Assembly: GCA_937983075.1 (NCBI GenBank)
Contig: CALKAQ010000143.1
Span: 1 to 31,195, forward strand
DNA from: an uncultured bacterium
Lineage (GTDB): Bacteria; Bacillota; Limnochordia; DTU080; JAAYLA01
Reading direction: 5' to 3'
DNA: 31,195 nucleotides
The notes under the pieces were generated by a model. The model did no database searches and had not been told where the DNA came from. It was given only the letters and a program-made list of their open reading frames with translations. The position numbers were made by a program, and so were the translations under genes. Below, one piece after another: positions 30,546-31,195 of this stretch (position 1 is the stretch's first letter; each line of letters starts with the position of its first letter).

Positions 30546-31178
30546 ATGCTCACGGTTCATCGAACCGGCAGGGTCGGTCTCTCGTTGGTGTTCTCGCTCA
30601 GTTTGATCTTTGCGCTTTCTCTCGCTGCACATGGCCAACAATGGCCGCTTCCCACGCCGGGAGACCAAGCCTCACTCGTCTCCCACCATCCAAGCTACGA
30701 CTTGATGACCATCCACCCGCCCGACGAACTCCCGATGGTCGGCGGTTTGGATTTTCTTTCGGACGGACGTCTGGTCGTCACATACATGGATCCACGCGGC
30801 AGCGTAAAGATCTACGACGGTGTCCAAGGCGACGATCCCTCAGCTATTACGGTAACGGAAATCGCCTGGGGATTGTTTAAGTCCTTGGGCCTGAAAGTGG
30901 TCAACGACGAAATTTACGTGCTGCAAGAACACGAACTGACCAAGCTCATCGACCACGATGGCGACGGCATCATCAATGAATATCGCACGGTCGTCACCGG
31001 TTGGGACCAAAGCGGCAACTTCCACGAATTCGCATTTGGCCTGATCTACGACGAAGAAGAGGAAGTCTTCTACGCAAACCTCGGCTCGTCCATCTATCCC
31101 GGTGGCCTCAGCATCATTCCTTCGCCGGCAGGCCTCGACCGAAGAGATTACGGTTCGATTCGTGAAACGAAATGGTGA
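30546..31178 (+). CDS. Secreted beta-propeller protein (sorbosone-dehydrogenase-like), truncated
   Basis: This 210-residue frame starts at an ATG with GAGAGGTGG upstream and begins with a signal peptide (SLVFSLSLIFALSLAAHGQQ). The mature part matches the start of soluble PQQ-dependent, sorbosone-dehydrogenase-type six-bladed propellers: YDLMTIHPPDELPMVGGLDF, SDGRLVVTYMDPRGSVKIYDG, LGLKVVNDEIYVLQEHELTK, LIDHDGDGIINEYRTV and NFHEFAFGLIYDE. Such proteins usually run to 400 residues or more, but this frame ends at a TGA 17 bases before the window edge, soon after SIYPGGLS. From about 31110 the next frame is open to the window edge and reads plausibly (EEITVRFVKRNGDPDV), so a frameshift or a sequence error near 31105-31140 is likely. 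Enzyme activity cannot be judged from this fragment. Confidence 0.75.
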   Translation: MLTVHRTGRVGLSLVFSLSLIFALSLAAHGQQWPLPTPGDQASLVSHHPSYDLMTIHPPDELPMVGGLDFLSDGRLVVTYMDPRGSVKIYDGVQGDDPSAITVTEIAWGLFKSLGLKVVNDEIYVLQEHELTKLIDHDGDGIINEYRTVVTGWDQSGNFHEFAFGLIYDEEEEVFYANLGSSIYPGGLSIIPSPAGLDRRDYGSIRETKW

Positions 31179-31195
31179 CCCAGATGTCATTCTAA

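Overview
The window looks like a chromosomal stretch of a Bacillota (Firmicutes) bacterium, probably a Bacilli-type lineage of moderately high GC (mid-fifties per cent by eye). Reasons: strong AGGAGG-type ribosome binding sites before most genes, several GTG/TTG starts, a glmS ribozyme, a DUF1540 cysteine protein, a YhaQ/YhaP-like ABC pair, a PrpE-type phosphatase, a YfkJ-type small phosphatase and U-rich intrinsic terminators. No rRNA, tRNA, CRISPR array, transposase or phage gene was seen. The exact genus cannot be named.

Layout. 1-3460 (minus): an apparent operon of four exported proteins (a lipoprotein with a PilY1-like beta domain, two paralogous secreted proteins, and a secreted protein cut by the window edge), with its own sigma-A-type promoter and a terminator in front of it. 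3494-6201 (minus): an orphan NarL-type response regulator and a Kef/CPA2 cation:proton antiporter. 6363-10666: a small unrecognised gene, glmS with its ribozyme (minus), and a divergent gnd (plus). 10746-14226 (minus): a DUF418 membrane protein and a NatA/NatB-like ABC exporter. 14436-20363: a DUF1540 gene (plus), then a signalling cluster on minus (GAF-PAS kinase, Rcp1-like receiver, hybrid kinase) and an MFS transporter. 20412-22622: dinB (plus), a DUF3054 membrane protein and a low-molecular-weight tyrosine phosphatase (minus). 23077-24970: a secreted Fn3/LamG protein (plus) converging on a DoxX-family protein. 25208-29601: a two-component system and an ABC-2 exporter, accompanied by five copies of a 28-bp motif. 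29654-end: prpE and a truncated beta-propeller protein.

How the genes work together. GlmS and Gnd both draw on sugar phosphates (cell-wall hexosamine synthesis and the pentose phosphate pathway). GlmS is controlled by glucosamine-6-phosphate through the ribozyme at 8790-8931. The kinase and regulator at 25450-27590, the exporter behind them and the shared DNA motif look like one stress- or drug-sensing export module, comparable in layout to LnrJK-LnrLMN of Bacillus.

Three points deserve most attention. The ribozyme-controlled GlmS lacks the catalytic Cys1 and the conserved Arg26 of its glutaminase domain, while its isomerase domain looks intact. The 28-bp motif, four copies before the two-component operon and one before the ABC operon, usually ends in a -10-like TATA sequence and may be an activator-dependent promoter. 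The secreted-protein operon encodes a duplicated C-terminal domain that I cannot assign to a family.
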